The notes under the pieces are model-generated. The model searched no databases, had not been told where the DNA came from, and worked only from the letters and a program-made list of their open reading frames with translations. The translations under genes were made by a program, and so were the position numbers. From positions 930,001 to 994,000 of the forward strand of contig CAYVWR010000001.1 of NCBI GenBank assembly GCA_964455525.1: 64,000 bases of DNA, given 5' to 3'. The stretch is from JAFDZV01 sp964455525. GTDB lineage: Bacteria; Bacteroidota; Ignavibacteria; OLB7. Position 1 is the first letter of the stretch, and each line of letters starts with the position of its first letter. Of this stretch, positions 27,075 through 36,996 are shown piece after piece.

Positions 27075-28772
27075 ATGGAACTGCTCCTTATTATTCTGCT
27101 GGTTGCCGCCATCACGGCTGGGGTAGTGGCGCCGTGGAAGCTCTCAGGAAAACGCAAGGCAGCCAGAAGCGGCCTCGCGGATTCCGAGCCAACCCGGACC
27201 GCACCCCCTCAATCGATCTATGAACGTGTTGTCGCGCAGACGCACAGGCACCCGAGCGACCCTATCGATTATGACGACTTCCCGGCCATTCCGGCCGATC
27301 ACGAGGGAACCACCTATCGCCCCGGCGCTCGCGACATGCTTATCCGGGAGTCGGACGACCCACGCTGGAAGAAGGTGGTGCAGGCAGTGATTGCGGCAGC
27401 AACGGTAAAGCTCGACGACTGGCGGGCGCTTGAGGAGATCGTGCGCGATGTGGAGCCGGCGGCCTATCATCACAGGATTTTGAAGTCGATCCAGCCGATA
27501 ACCATTACAGCCGATGTGCGCGACCTGTTTGCGGAGATGGCACAGCGAAGCTCCGACTATACCGCAGTTAAATGGGGTATCGCCATCGGCACCGTTGGGG
27601 CTACTCTGCCGGAAATAGAGTCGCTGCTGCCGCTTGCACGCCATTCGGAGTTCACCGGCTACCTCTGCTATGCGCTGGCACGTAGTGCACGCAAGGCTCC
27701 AAGCTACACGGTCCTGCTCGCCGATCTGGTATCGGTAACCGAAGGATGGGGATTACACCGGGCCATAGCATACATCACACAAACGCCTGAACTGGTTGAC
27801 AACTGGGAAATCCAGCGGAATTGCGTGATTCATGGCATGCGCCGTGGCGATGGCGCCCGTGGCTTCATCGCCGAAACAATTGTCCGCGAACTGGACCCGC
27901 TTGTACTGATCGACCGTGCAAACGGTGATCCCGAGCTTGGCCAGGCACTGCTGGAACTGCTGGAGGCGCTTATCTGGACGCCGGAACCGCCCGGCATGTT
28001 CGATCAGATCGACCACGCCGAGCGGATCGCCGAACGCTTTGTGGATCTGGCCGAGACCCTCGACAATGATATCGAGACCGTTAGAGCGCTTCGCTCGCTC
28101 GCCATACTTCTGGCTCATGAGGAGCTTGGCTGGAAGAACCAGAAAACATTGTTCGAGCGGGCCAGAACACTTTTTCTGGAAAGCCTCGATCCTGAGATCA
28201 TCGCCGGTGCCATACGTGCCGACCGGCATCGCGAGATCGCCATGCAGATCATTGTGGAGCTTGGCTTGAACGATCTGGCACCGGTGGTCCTGGAAGATCT
28301 CAACAAACGCCCCTCCGCGCTCAACATTGATGTGCTCGGTCATGTGGGCGATGGCGAACATCTCCAGATCCTGTTTGGATTGCTTCCTCCAGCCGAGACA
28401 AGCCGCGCACGCAAGTTCGTGGCCCGCGACGCGGTTATCAGCGGCGATCTCCACAACACCAGCGCCATCTATGCCGCCGTTATCCGCCATATGGGCAAGC
28501 TGCAACGGCCCGATACTCTTGAACGGGTGAAATCCGCCGCCGGGGACTTCCATCCCTGGGTTCGCTCCGCCGCCATGTATGCCATGGGGACCATGCAACG
28601 CTGGACCCTTGATGCCGAATGCAAGATGCTTGTACGCACCTGCCTGATCGACTCCCATGAGTTCGTTCGTGATGCGGCCAGGAACACCGCGATCTACCAT
28701 AATCTGAACGCCAGCATCAATGGCATGCTGGGCAGAGCGAGCAGCCAGGATCTTGACATCTCATTGAACTGA
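27075..28772 (+). CDS. Membrane-anchored HEAT-like repeat protein
   Basis: A 565-residue protein from ATG 27075, preceded by AAGGAC. The in-frame extension to 26925 has shadow-like composition and was left out. The N-terminus is a single membrane anchor (MELLLIILLVAAITAGVVAP), then a charged linker. From about residue 95 onwards it is a series of helical pairs with no catalytic motif (for example LGHVGDGEHLQILFGLLPP, RSAAMYAMGTMQRW and RDAARNTAIYHNL), as in HEAT/ARM-like scaffolds. The function is unknown; a protein-protein docking role at the inner membrane is plausible. The SWIM protein follows 390 bases later on the same strand. Confidence 0.65.
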   Translation: MELLLIILLVAAITAGVVAPWKLSGKRKAARSGLADSEPTRTAPPQSIYERVVAQTHRHPSDPIDYDDFPAIPADHEGTTYRPGARDMLIRESDDPRWKKVVQAVIAAATVKLDDWRALEEIVRDVEPAAYHHRILKSIQPITITADVRDLFAEMAQRSSDYTAVKWGIAIGTVGATLPEIESLLPLARHSEFTGYLCYALARSARKAPSYTVLLADLVSVTEGWGLHRAIAYITQTPELVDNWEIQRNCVIHGMRRGDGARGFIAETIVRELDPLVLIDRANGDPELGQALLELLEALIWTPEPPGMFDQIDHAERIAERFVDLAETLDNDIETVRALRSLAILLAHEELGWKNQKTLFERARTLFLESLDPEIIAGAIRADRHREIAMQIIVELGLNDLAPVVLEDLNKRPSALNIDVLGHVGDGEHLQILFGLLPPAETSRARKFVARDAVISGDLHNTSAIYAAVIRHMGKLQRPDTLERVKSAAGDFHPWVRSAAMYAMGTMQRWTLDAECKMLVRTCLIDSHEFVRDAARNTAIYHNLNASINGMLGRASSQDLDISLN

Positions 28773-29162
28773 GCGCCCATTGTTTCTCTGAATGCCATAC
28801 CGGCCCATATCATGCAACCCTGGAGCATGTTATAACCTTCAATGGCTGAAGGTCAAGCTCGGAACCGGCGATTGCCGAGCGAAGACCGATACCGCCCATA
28901 GTGTATCAATGCATTGTCTGGACAGGGCCTGACAGAGCCTTTTCTCTGCCTGCGTTTCCACGCTGCCTTGTGCTGGAACACACTCCCCCCCACCCGGCAA
29001 ACGGCCCGCATCACCTTTGTCGTGCCCGCCCCCGATTCACAGCTTCCGGCAACGACATACACACCCGCATGGTTCCGCCCACCCCGATCGTTTATTTTTA
29101 GCCCGATGCCCATGCCCGACAGGCCCCCTGGACGGATTCGATATGTACGCTCAACGCTTTCA
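28773..29162. other. Gap between HEAT-like and SWIM genes
   Basis: Up to 390 bases, shorter if the SWIM gene starts at 29106 or 28914. It contains ACCTTCA/TGAAGGT (28835-28853), a 7-bp hairpin with a 5-base loop, a possible weak terminator. Confidence 0.4.
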
Positions 29163-30971
29163 ATGATGCCAGCCCGTACTCCACACAACAGACAGCAGCC
29201 AGCACTCGCCGATCTTATAACGGTAGAACAGATACTGGCACTTGGCGGACGTGCCTATTTCGGACGCGGTCAGGAGTATTTCAACTCCGGCGCTGTTATG
29301 AATCTCGCACAGCAGGGGGACGCCATCACGGCAAAGGTGATCGGCACCCGAACCTACGCTGTGCGTCTCTGGAGGACGGGCCGGACGCTCGGTTATTCCT
29401 GCCCCTGCCCGCTTGGCAGAGACGAACTATTCTGCAAACACTGCATTGCCGTGGCACTGGCCTGGCTGCACAGCAATGCCTCGGGAAAGGGGATAGATAG
29501 CGAAGCATCTGCCGCACAGCAGGCGCTCGTCTCGTATCTGAATTCCTTATCGAAGGATGCGCTGATATCGCTCCTCCTGGAGCAGGCCCAGGCCCATGAC
29601 GATCTCTTCCGCGAACTGCTGCTCAGAGCAGCAGGCGCAGATACCGGGGACGTCCCCCTGGAATCGCTACGCGAGGAGATCGCAACGTTAACCCAACCGC
29701 TGCACTCCTACTATGGCCAGGAATATTATTACGACGAATACGACGATACGGCGGAGAAACATGCCAGGGGGCTTCAACAGATCACGACTATCCTCTCAGA
29801 GACGCTGAGCAAGCGCAAGAAGATATCCGCGGCATTTCTTGATCTCATCGAATATTGCATTCACCGTATCGACGGCGTAATGGACATATCGCCCGAGCAG
29901 GATATACTGATTGATGTCACAAAAAAATTGCTGCACCTGCACTATACCGCGTGCGGGCTACTGAAACCCGCGGCGAAGAATGTGGCCGAACGACTGCTAC
30001 GCCTGGAACTGCATGTCGATACGGACCTTTTCTTCGATGCCCACTCCCGGTATAAACGTCTTCTCGGAACACAAGGAATGGAGTATCATCGAACGCTGAT
30101 ACAAAACGCACTGGAGCAGCAGCAATCGGAAAAAATTCAAAAGCCGTATGCCGGAAAAGAACAGAGACGGCTTGCGAATCTTGCCCGGCAGGTCGCGCAG
30201 CAGAGCAACGATATCGACCTTCTGGTTGCAACAGAAAAGATGGAGCCTATCACCCTTGCCCGTACTATCAGCATCGTCGAGATCTATACCAGGGCCAGGC
30301 GTATCGACGATGCTATCCGCGAGGCGGAGGAAGGGATACAACAGTACGGCATCGTTCCCGGCCAGCGCCTAGCGGATATGCTTATCCAGGCGTATGCAAA
30401 AAAGGGGATGCAGGAGAAAATGCTGCTCCTTGTATGGAATCTGTTTATGGCATTGCAGGGCATTCAGCAGTATCAGAAGCTGAAACAGCTCGCCACAAAG
30501 GCTGGCGTATGGCCAGACTGGCGCAAACGGGCAATAGATCTGCTCAAGGCCGACGAGAACGAGATCGTCTGGTCGGAAAGCGCTCGCGAGCGTCCGCTTA
30601 TCACGCTGCTGCTTGCAGACCGGGATTATGAGACAGCATGGCAGGAAGCGCTGGACAACGATTGCTCCCAACAACAATGGATATTGCTTGCCGATGCACG
30701 CGCCAGCACACATCCAGAGGATGCGTTGGCGATTTATACCGCAGCCATCGATCAATATTCGCACCGCACCACCACGGCCGCCTACGAGGAGATCGTTCGC
30801 CTGCTCAAGAGCATGCGCAAACTGGTGGATAGGGGCACCCTTGAGGACTATCTCGACAAACTGCGAGAGCGCTACGGGGCACGCAAAAAATTTATCGCGA
30901 TGCTCGATGAAGGTTTTCCCCGGGCAAAAGCTCAAGGCCAGGGCGGATACGATGCACGATTCCAACACTGA
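29163..30971 (+). CDS. SWIM zinc-finger protein
   Basis: A 602-residue protein from ATG 29163; the start is uncertain, and the frame is open back to 28914 with a further ATG at 29106. I chose 29163 because known SWIM proteins begin close to the LITVEQILALGGRAYFGRGQ-like block. The SWIM motif C-x-C-xn-C-x-H is clear: SCPCPLGRDELFCKHC with C80, C82, C91 and H93. The rest is helical with TPR-like pairs (IVEIYTRARRIDDAIREAEE). SWIM domains bind DNA or protein and often occur in proteins near AAA or SNF2 ATPases, but none is nearby here. Confidence 0.8.
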   Translation: MMPARTPHNRQQPALADLITVEQILALGGRAYFGRGQEYFNSGAVMNLAQQGDAITAKVIGTRTYAVRLWRTGRTLGYSCPCPLGRDELFCKHCIAVALAWLHSNASGKGIDSEASAAQQALVSYLNSLSKDALISLLLEQAQAHDDLFRELLLRAAGADTGDVPLESLREEIATLTQPLHSYYGQEYYYDEYDDTAEKHARGLQQITTILSETLSKRKKISAAFLDLIEYCIHRIDGVMDISPEQDILIDVTKKLLHLHYTACGLLKPAAKNVAERLLRLELHVDTDLFFDAHSRYKRLLGTQGMEYHRTLIQNALEQQQSEKIQKPYAGKEQRRLANLARQVAQQSNDIDLLVATEKMEPITLARTISIVEIYTRARRIDDAIREAEEGIQQYGIVPGQRLADMLIQAYAKKGMQEKMLLLVWNLFMALQGIQQYQKLKQLATKAGVWPDWRKRAIDLLKADENEIVWSESARERPLITLLLADRDYETAWQEALDNDCSQQQWILLADARASTHPEDALAIYTAAIDQYSHRTTTAAYEEIVRLLKSMRKLVDRGTLEDYLDKLRERYGARKKFIAMLDEGFPRAKAQGQGGYDARFQH

Positions 30972-31085
30972 AAAACCCCGGATGCACATGGTCAGAATGT
31001 TGCGAGATGCGGCTTGTCTCCCCCTGAAGGGATGGCTAGCTTGAGCATCGAGCAAGCTATCTCAATCAGTTTATCGTCATAGGCC

Positions 31086-32153
31086 ATGCGTATCAACCTG
31101 CTCCTTCCCTGCCTGTTTGCCCTGCTTGCGGTCTCGCCTCCGCTACGGGCGCAATTCAACTACCGCACATTCTCATCGCTCACCGATGTCACATTGAACG
31201 GCGCAGCACAGAACATGGGCGACCGCATCAGGATCGTCCCGGCAGAGCGCTCCAGAACCGGATCGGTCTGGTTCAACACAAAACAGAGAATCATCGACGG
31301 GTTCGAGTCCACCTTCTCATTTATGATTTCCAGTCCGGGGAGCCAATCGCCCTGGATTCCGGGTGCCGATGGGCTGGCGTTTGTCATCCAGAACTCATCG
31401 GTCTATGAAGGTGGTGTAGGAGGGGGGATCGGCTATGAAGGAATACGGAACAGCCTGGCGGTGGAATTCGATACCTACGACAACAATCCCGATAACAACC
31501 CGGAACCCAACGGCAACCATATCAGCGTGCATTCGCAGGGCCGGGCGCCCAACAGTGCAGACCACCGCACATCGCTTGGCTGGACAAGCAGCATACCCGA
31601 TCTGAAGGCCGGTGCCCGCCATACAGCAAGAGTGCGCTACACTCCCGGAACGCTGGAGGTATATCTGGATGATCTCTCCAACCCGCTTCTCAGGCTGCCC
31701 ATCAGGCTCGATACGCTTCTTCAACTCGATATGGGGGCCTGCTGGATGGGGTTTACCGCAGCAACCGGCGGCTCATGGGCGAACTTCGATCTTTTCAGCC
31801 TGAACAGCGAGGTGATCCTGAATGTGCAGAACATCTTCTTTGATTACGACAAGGCCGTTCTCAAGCCGGCATCCGCTTCGGAGCTGAGGAAACTTATCGG
31901 CATACTGGAGGCCGATCCGGGATTGATGGTGGAAATACGGGGGCATACGGATAATCAGGGGGGCGATGCCTATAACGACGGGCTATCGCAGCGGCGGGCG
32001 GAATCGGTTCGGGAGCATCTGATCCGCAAGGGGATAGCCGCCAGGCGTGTGCTGGCACGCGGCTATGGCGCGAGGATGCCGATCGGCGATAACACAACCG
32101 ATGCCGGGCGTGCGCAGAATCGCCGTGTGGAAGCACGGCTCTTCAAGGAATAA
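31086..32153 (+). CDS. Lectin-domain/OmpA fusion lipoprotein-like envelope protein
   Basis: A 355-residue exported protein with a signal peptide cleaved after LRAQ (about 22). Residues 24-240 form a bacterial L-type (legume-like) lectin domain: ADGLAFVIQN (94-103) and NSLAVEFDTYDNN (122-134) supply the usual Asp, Glu, Asp and Asn metal-site positions, and NHISVH follows at 144-149. Residues 249-355 form an OmpA-like peptidoglycan-binding domain with FFDYDKAVLKPAS, VEIRGHTDNQG, NDGLSQRRAESV and QNRRVEARLF. The product probably links peptidoglycan to a carbohydrate ligand, either an exported glycan or an adhesion target. A strong terminator follows. The fusion is unusual. Confidence 0.85.
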   Translation: MRINLLLPCLFALLAVSPPLRAQFNYRTFSSLTDVTLNGAAQNMGDRIRIVPAERSRTGSVWFNTKQRIIDGFESTFSFMISSPGSQSPWIPGADGLAFVIQNSSVYEGGVGGGIGYEGIRNSLAVEFDTYDNNPDNNPEPNGNHISVHSQGRAPNSADHRTSLGWTSSIPDLKAGARHTARVRYTPGTLEVYLDDLSNPLLRLPIRLDTLLQLDMGACWMGFTAATGGSWANFDLFSLNSEVILNVQNIFFDYDKAVLKPASASELRKLIGILEADPGLMVEIRGHTDNQGGDAYNDGLSQRRAESVREHLIRKGIAARRVLARGYGARMPIGDNTTDAGRAQNRRVEARLFKE

Positions 32154-32208
32154 CACCCCCAGAGACCCGCTCGGCACAGAGGGTACTTTCATGATGCACA
32201 AAAGGAAC

Positions 32209-32247
32209 CACCATGGCCCATTCTTCCAAGAGGAATGGGCCATGGTG
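32209..32247. terminator. Strong bidirectional terminator
   Basis: CACCATGGCCCATTC/GAATGGGCCATGGTG, a perfect 15-bp stem with a 9-base loop, between the converging lectin-OmpA gene and the multidomain gene. Confidence 0.75.
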
Positions 32248-32268
32248 CTCCACGCGCCGGGCATGCGG

Positions 32269-35200
32269 TTATTTCACAACCACCACCTGCCCTCCAGCAC
32301 TCCAATCGCCCGATGTCATCCGGTAGTAGTAGACACCCGACGGATACCGTATAGCATCCCAGTGGATGATATAGTGGCCGGGACGCAATGGGCCATCAAC
32401 CAGCATCGCCACCCTGTCTCCCCGACCATCAAAGATCTCCAGACGGGTATGGGCGTCAAGGCCTATCGAAAAATCGAATACGGCCTGCGATCCTGTCGGA
32501 TTTGGATGCACATCCTTGATGGCATAGGTCGCATCAATCAGCTCGATCAGCCGCAGAGTAAGCCCGCAGACCGAGTCGATCCTCACATATCCCGATTCAG
32601 CATCGACGGCAACGCATTTGGTATTCGGGAGTTCGATCGACGTCGGCAACTCCGAGCCGATAACGCCGCCAAGGTACATCTTGAAGCGAAGGTTCAGCAG
32701 AGGTCCCGTCCCTGTCAGATACTGATTGGCCGATGCGGCCTCCAGCTCGATCTGATATCGCCCTCGACCGCTCCGAACATCCAGCACCCGCCATCCATCC
32801 AGCAGCGTCCCATCCGTCAGATCGCTGAACTGGTTTCCATTGGTCAGCACCATGATGGTGGAATCGAACTCCACACCGATTCTGATCCGGTCGATGTTGT
32901 TCCCATCGAGCGGCTCGTACAGCAGCACCGGGATGGTCTCCACACCGCTGAGAGTGGCGATATGGTCACGCTCGATTCCTCCACGAACCGTTATCTCGGG
33001 CGCGGAGCAGAGCCGCTCGGTTGTCACACAGGCCGCGTTATTGGTCAGATCGAGATCGGACTGATCGAGGCGTGCAAGCTCCGCGCAGTTGACGATAATC
33101 GTGGCTCCGCCCTGGACGATTGTGCAGGAGATTCGCAGCACGAATGTGGTGCCAACCGGAAGCGACGGAATGTGCAGCTCCCCCGTCACAGCATCGTAGG
33201 TGCCAGGCCCATCAACCGTATAGGAATCGTAGCGCAGCGTTGGCGGGAGCATATCATGCACAACAACATTGGTTGCATCAACCGGCCCGTAATTGGTGAC
33301 AAGCACCGAGTACACAAGCTGTTCGCCCCCCTCCGCCCTTGCCTTGTTCACCACCTTCACAATGCTCAGATCTGTTCCCCGTACCGTGATGATAGCGCAG
33401 TTCTCGGCACGATCGACCAGATCGGACAAGGGGGTATCGGTTTCCACATCGGCACAGTTCACCACCGGAGTCTCCAGCGGAACCCGTGTGCCGACCACCG
33501 CACGCAGCACCACCGATCGGCATTCCCCCGGCAGCAGCGCGACAAGATCATGACTGGGATAACGGCTCATCCCATCCACGTAGTCAAGTCCATCCGGGAG
33601 AACATCCTCCACCGTCGCATCCACCGCTCCACAGGAATTGAGATTGCAGACCATGATGGTATAGGCGATCGTATCGCCATAGCGTGGAGTATCGTCATTG
33701 ACGGTTTTTGTGATACGCAAGCGCGCGGTATCCTGGATCAGCCGGTTCAGATCAGGCTCGATCAGATTGCACAGCCCCAATTGCGAGATCCGCCCGGCCA
33801 GATGGATTCCCTCATGCTGATACTCACAATCCGGCGCACGTTCGTTCGGTCGGTTGATCACTCCAAGCGTGGGCGAACCTCCGATCGCCACATAGATCTT
33901 GCCATCCGGCCCGAGTTGCAATGATCCAAGCGAGGAGCCGGAAGGAACGGGAATCCTCTGCATGGAGCGGACGATCGACACGGAATCATCACTGGAAAGA
34001 TCGAACTGCACGATGCCCCTGCCACGAATCCAGCCACTGGCGTAGAGCTTGCGGCTATCGGGAGAGAAGGACACGCCATAGTACTCGCTGTAATCGGAGG
34101 CAAGCGTTATCCGGTTGGAGATCCTGCCGGTCAGATTGTCGAAGTCGAACAGCTCGATGCTGGAAGCGGTGAAGTCCTGTCCCGGCACCCAGACGAATGT
34201 ATTGGCCGACACAAGCCTGCGGCCATCCGGCGATGCCTTTATATAGCCGATCGTGGACCGGAACGAATAGCTTGTATCGGAAGTCATATGGTAGGGCTTT
34301 CCACCGGTAGCAGTGGAGACCGGGCCGGTGATGCCATCGCAGCTAACCAGAAAGGCATCAACCAGATCGGTTCCCCAGCGCCGTGTAATCACCCAGTAAT
34401 CATGTCCGTTGCCATGCGGCACGGCCGTCAGCTTCTCGCTGGCCATCTCCTGCAGAAGGATATCCCGCTGCACCACCGCTCCGCGCCCACCATTGGCTCG
34501 CATATCAATCATCGAATACCGCAGCCCGTAATATCTGGGCTGCCCCTCTCGCACTTCCGGTGTGGAGGCTGTAAAGAGATAATATGCAGCGCTATCGCCC
34601 GGATGGGGAACGATGAGGCCCGCCTGTGTGGAGCTTTCATGAGTAAGCAGTTTGTCTCCCCCCTGCATAACGGCATGAGTGGCATCCCAGACGGTAGTGC
34701 CGTTGGTATAGAACAGAAGCGCGCCGGTCCTGCGATCGCACATGGTGGAGGCCGCCTCGGTTGAGCGCAGCTCCCCATCGGTCAACGGCACAGGCGATCC
34801 CTCTGCAAAGGAAAGCCCAGCCTGCGCACCGAAGTACCAGATCTGCCGATCGCGCCGCCGGGAGATATCGGCGCCCCCCCTCTTTTCGGTCACATTGACC
34901 AGCAGACGCCCCTCGCTTCCGATTGCATCACCGTTATGCGGGGCATAGACAAGCCGCGCAAGCCCGATAAAGCCGGGGGGCGGGGTATAACAAAGCCTGT
35001 TGCCATCGATCCGAACGCTTCCGCCTCCGGCCAGAATCCTCACCGATGCCGGATCAATCGTCAACGGACTGCCATCGTGGCTGACATCGTTGACAAGCAC
35101 ATCCACACACACTTCGGTCTCCCTCAGCGTGGTTGCGTAATCATCAACCGCCCGTGGAGCACAGCGCGCGCAGGAACGGCCGCGAAGCCGGTAGCCGAGA

Positions 35201-36243
35201 TCGCACAGCACCTGTATCTCCTCGACCGTATACCGGCGATCGTCCCCACCTCCGGTGGAAGGACTCATCACATAACGAATTCCGGAACGATAGGGATCAA
35301 AATGGCTAAGGCTGCTGCCGGGACGATAGGGCGCAGGAGAATAGATCGGATTGGGGGAGCCGCACAGCTCTCCTTCAAAGAGAAGGGCATTGGAGGTGAT
35401 CCCGGCGATATCTCCATTGAAATCACCGGTCGCAGGATTAACCATCGGGACGCCACCCCCATTGAGCATACGCCGGTCGAACAACGAGAACGTTGAGCCG
35501 ATAATGCTGTTGCCGGCCGGGCCGATCAACGAGAAGATCCCAAGCGCGTGGGTGATTTCATGAAGCGTCACCGAATACAGGTCGATCGCATTCCCCGGCA
35601 GGCTGGACCAGTCGTCGTGATAGGGAAATCCAAAGTCGAAGATGACACGGGCATCGTATGCTCCCGGGGCAGCGGTAGGATCGACGCCAAGAGTGATGTG
35701 GTCGTAGAACGTGCCGCCCACAAACGCACTGCTGCCCCCTACAAAAAAGGGAGAGGCTGCGGCAAGGAATCCGGTACCATCGGTTTCCGATTCCTGAATG
35801 ATGATATCGGGAGCACCCCGAATCTCAATGACATCAGCGATATAGCGAAATACCTCGCAGACCGTATGGCGGCGTATCTGGCCACGTGTGGTAGCCCCGA
35901 GCAGCGGATGGACAACGGGAGTGCGATCGTCGAACCCCTTCGCGTTCCCCTTGATTACGTCCTCAAAATCGACACGGAACCCACCACAATCGTCGGCTTG
36001 CAGGCCGGAACGCTCCTGCTGTGCACGAACCAGATGTTTTCCTGGTCGCCAGGGATAATTGAACCGATCCACGGCCCCCGTTTCCCCTGGATTCAAGCCG
36101 CTTCCAGAGAGAGCGGGACCACAGAGATGAAGGAACCGGTCGTGATGCCGGCTTTCCTGATGTTGCGCGACAGCCGTTGTCGCAATGGCAGCCGTTAGAA
36201 TAGCTGCGAGCAGTAGACAGATGGGGTGATGTTGCAGCTTCAA
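32269..36243 (-). CDS. Multidomain secreted HEITH-motif protein with T9SS C-terminal domain
   Basis: A 1,324-residue secreted protein. Signal peptide 1-26 is cleaved after AVAQ. Residues about 125-350 include LHEITHALGIF with H228, E229 and H232, a zinc-protease-like HExxH site. Next comes a cadherin-like/Ig segment (CVDVLVNDVSHDG). About 460-800 form a WD40-like beta-propeller (ASPDGRRLVSA, LQLGPDGKIYVAI). Two DUF11-type domains follow (DTIAYTIMVCN; QLVYSVLVTNYG), then a cohesin-like stretch near 1095-1220 and a type A T9SS sorting domain at about 1240-1324 (DVHPNPTGSQAVFDFSI, PSGVYYYRMTSGDW). It is exported by T9SS and probably cell-surface attached. The substrate is unknown. Confidence 0.75.
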   Translation of the reverse strand: MKLQHHPICLLLAAILTAAIATTAVAQHQESRHHDRFLHLCGPALSGSGLNPGETGAVDRFNYPWRPGKHLVRAQQERSGLQADDCGGFRVDFEDVIKGNAKGFDDRTPVVHPLLGATTRGQIRRHTVCEVFRYIADVIEIRGAPDIIIQESETDGTGFLAAASPFFVGGSSAFVGGTFYDHITLGVDPTAAPGAYDARVIFDFGFPYHDDWSSLPGNAIDLYSVTLHEITHALGIFSLIGPAGNSIIGSTFSLFDRRMLNGGGVPMVNPATGDFNGDIAGITSNALLFEGELCGSPNPIYSPAPYRPGSSLSHFDPYRSGIRYVMSPSTGGGDDRRYTVEEIQVLCDLGYRLRGRSCARCAPRAVDDYATTLRETEVCVDVLVNDVSHDGSPLTIDPASVRILAGGGSVRIDGNRLCYTPPPGFIGLARLVYAPHNGDAIGSEGRLLVNVTEKRGGADISRRRDRQIWYFGAQAGLSFAEGSPVPLTDGELRSTEAASTMCDRRTGALLFYTNGTTVWDATHAVMQGGDKLLTHESSTQAGLIVPHPGDSAAYYLFTASTPEVREGQPRYYGLRYSMIDMRANGGRGAVVQRDILLQEMASEKLTAVPHGNGHDYWVITRRWGTDLVDAFLVSCDGITGPVSTATGGKPYHMTSDTSYSFRSTIGYIKASPDGRRLVSANTFVWVPGQDFTASSIELFDFDNLTGRISNRITLASDYSEYYGVSFSPDSRKLYASGWIRGRGIVQFDLSSDDSVSIVRSMQRIPVPSGSSLGSLQLGPDGKIYVAIGGSPTLGVINRPNERAPDCEYQHEGIHLAGRISQLGLCNLIEPDLNRLIQDTARLRITKTVNDDTPRYGDTIAYTIMVCNLNSCGAVDATVEDVLPDGLDYVDGMSRYPSHDLVALLPGECRSVVLRAVVGTRVPLETPVVNCADVETDTPLSDLVDRAENCAIITVRGTDLSIVKVVNKARAEGGEQLVYSVLVTNYGPVDATNVVVHDMLPPTLRYDSYTVDGPGTYDAVTGELHIPSLPVGTTFVLRISCTIVQGGATIIVNCAELARLDQSDLDLTNNAACVTTERLCSAPEITVRGGIERDHIATLSGVETIPVLLYEPLDGNNIDRIRIGVEFDSTIMVLTNGNQFSDLTDGTLLDGWRVLDVRSGRGRYQIELEAASANQYLTGTGPLLNLRFKMYLGGVIGSELPTSIELPNTKCVAVDAESGYVRIDSVCGLTLRLIELIDATYAIKDVHPNPTGSQAVFDFSIGLDAHTRLEIFDGRGDRVAMLVDGPLRPGHYIIHWDAIRYPSGVYYYRMTSGDWSAGGQVVVVK

Positions 36244-36996
36244 AGGGTAACCTCGCTAAGCATTATGGTTGCAAGAAGGTGAAGTGCAAAAGCAAAACAG
36301 ACAACGCCTGGGGGGGGGGAGTGAGCCTACCAACAATCGGCAGAGACAGAAGGTAATGGCGCGTACCGGAGAAGAAGCGCCGGGCATCACTGCCCTGAAG
36401 GTGCGGGGCGAAGATACCATGGCGGGCACGACATTTGCAATATTATGATACAATTCTATGAAGTCTATGAAGGCATCAGTTCCCTGGGTGGAGATATTCC
36501 AGTATACTGGAATATTCGCAGGCTGCATAAGGCCGGGCCTAGTACTGAACGATGCGGCCATGATGGCGCCGTGATTGGCTGTTATAATCCGGCACAACCG
36601 GAGTGCGCGGCATATCTATACGCGCAGACCAGCCACGCGGATATGCGGCAGTCCAGTCAACTCCCTTCCCATCTGCTGCTGTATATATGTTCCGTGCCAC
36701 AGCAATCATCGTAGAGCGGCGCCCGAGATGGAAAAGCATCGTCTCCGTTTCCCCCTCCGTTGGGGAGCACGCCATGGCAACGGCGTTCCCCGGACGATAG
36801 AGGGCAGATCCGGCAGAGAGCGGGCAGCCCCATGCTACAAGGCTCCTCTCCCTGAGAGATTTGTATCTCGTGGTGCCCACAATAAGATTTCCCCCATTCG
36901 TCAAATGTAAGATAGCTCCATAGCCGCAGCATGTCCCGGCCAGCCCATGCTGCATGGCTCCCCCTTTCCACATCCGCTCATACTTCATGAATCATC
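36244..36996. other. 753-base gap between divergent genes
   Basis: No convincing gene. It contains a G9 run near 36310, the 22-bp palindrome at 36495-36516 and short repeats (CTATGAA twice near 36459-36473). Promoters of the divergent multidomain protein and of the histidine kinase should be here. Confidence 0.5.
36495..36516. promoter_or_regulatory. 22-bp perfect palindrome
   Basis: ATATTCCAGTA/TACTGGAATAT is a perfect 22-bp palindrome with no spacer. It lies 251 bases from the start of the multidomain gene and about 480 bases from the kinase start. It is a candidate operator for a dimeric regulator. Confidence 0.5.
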
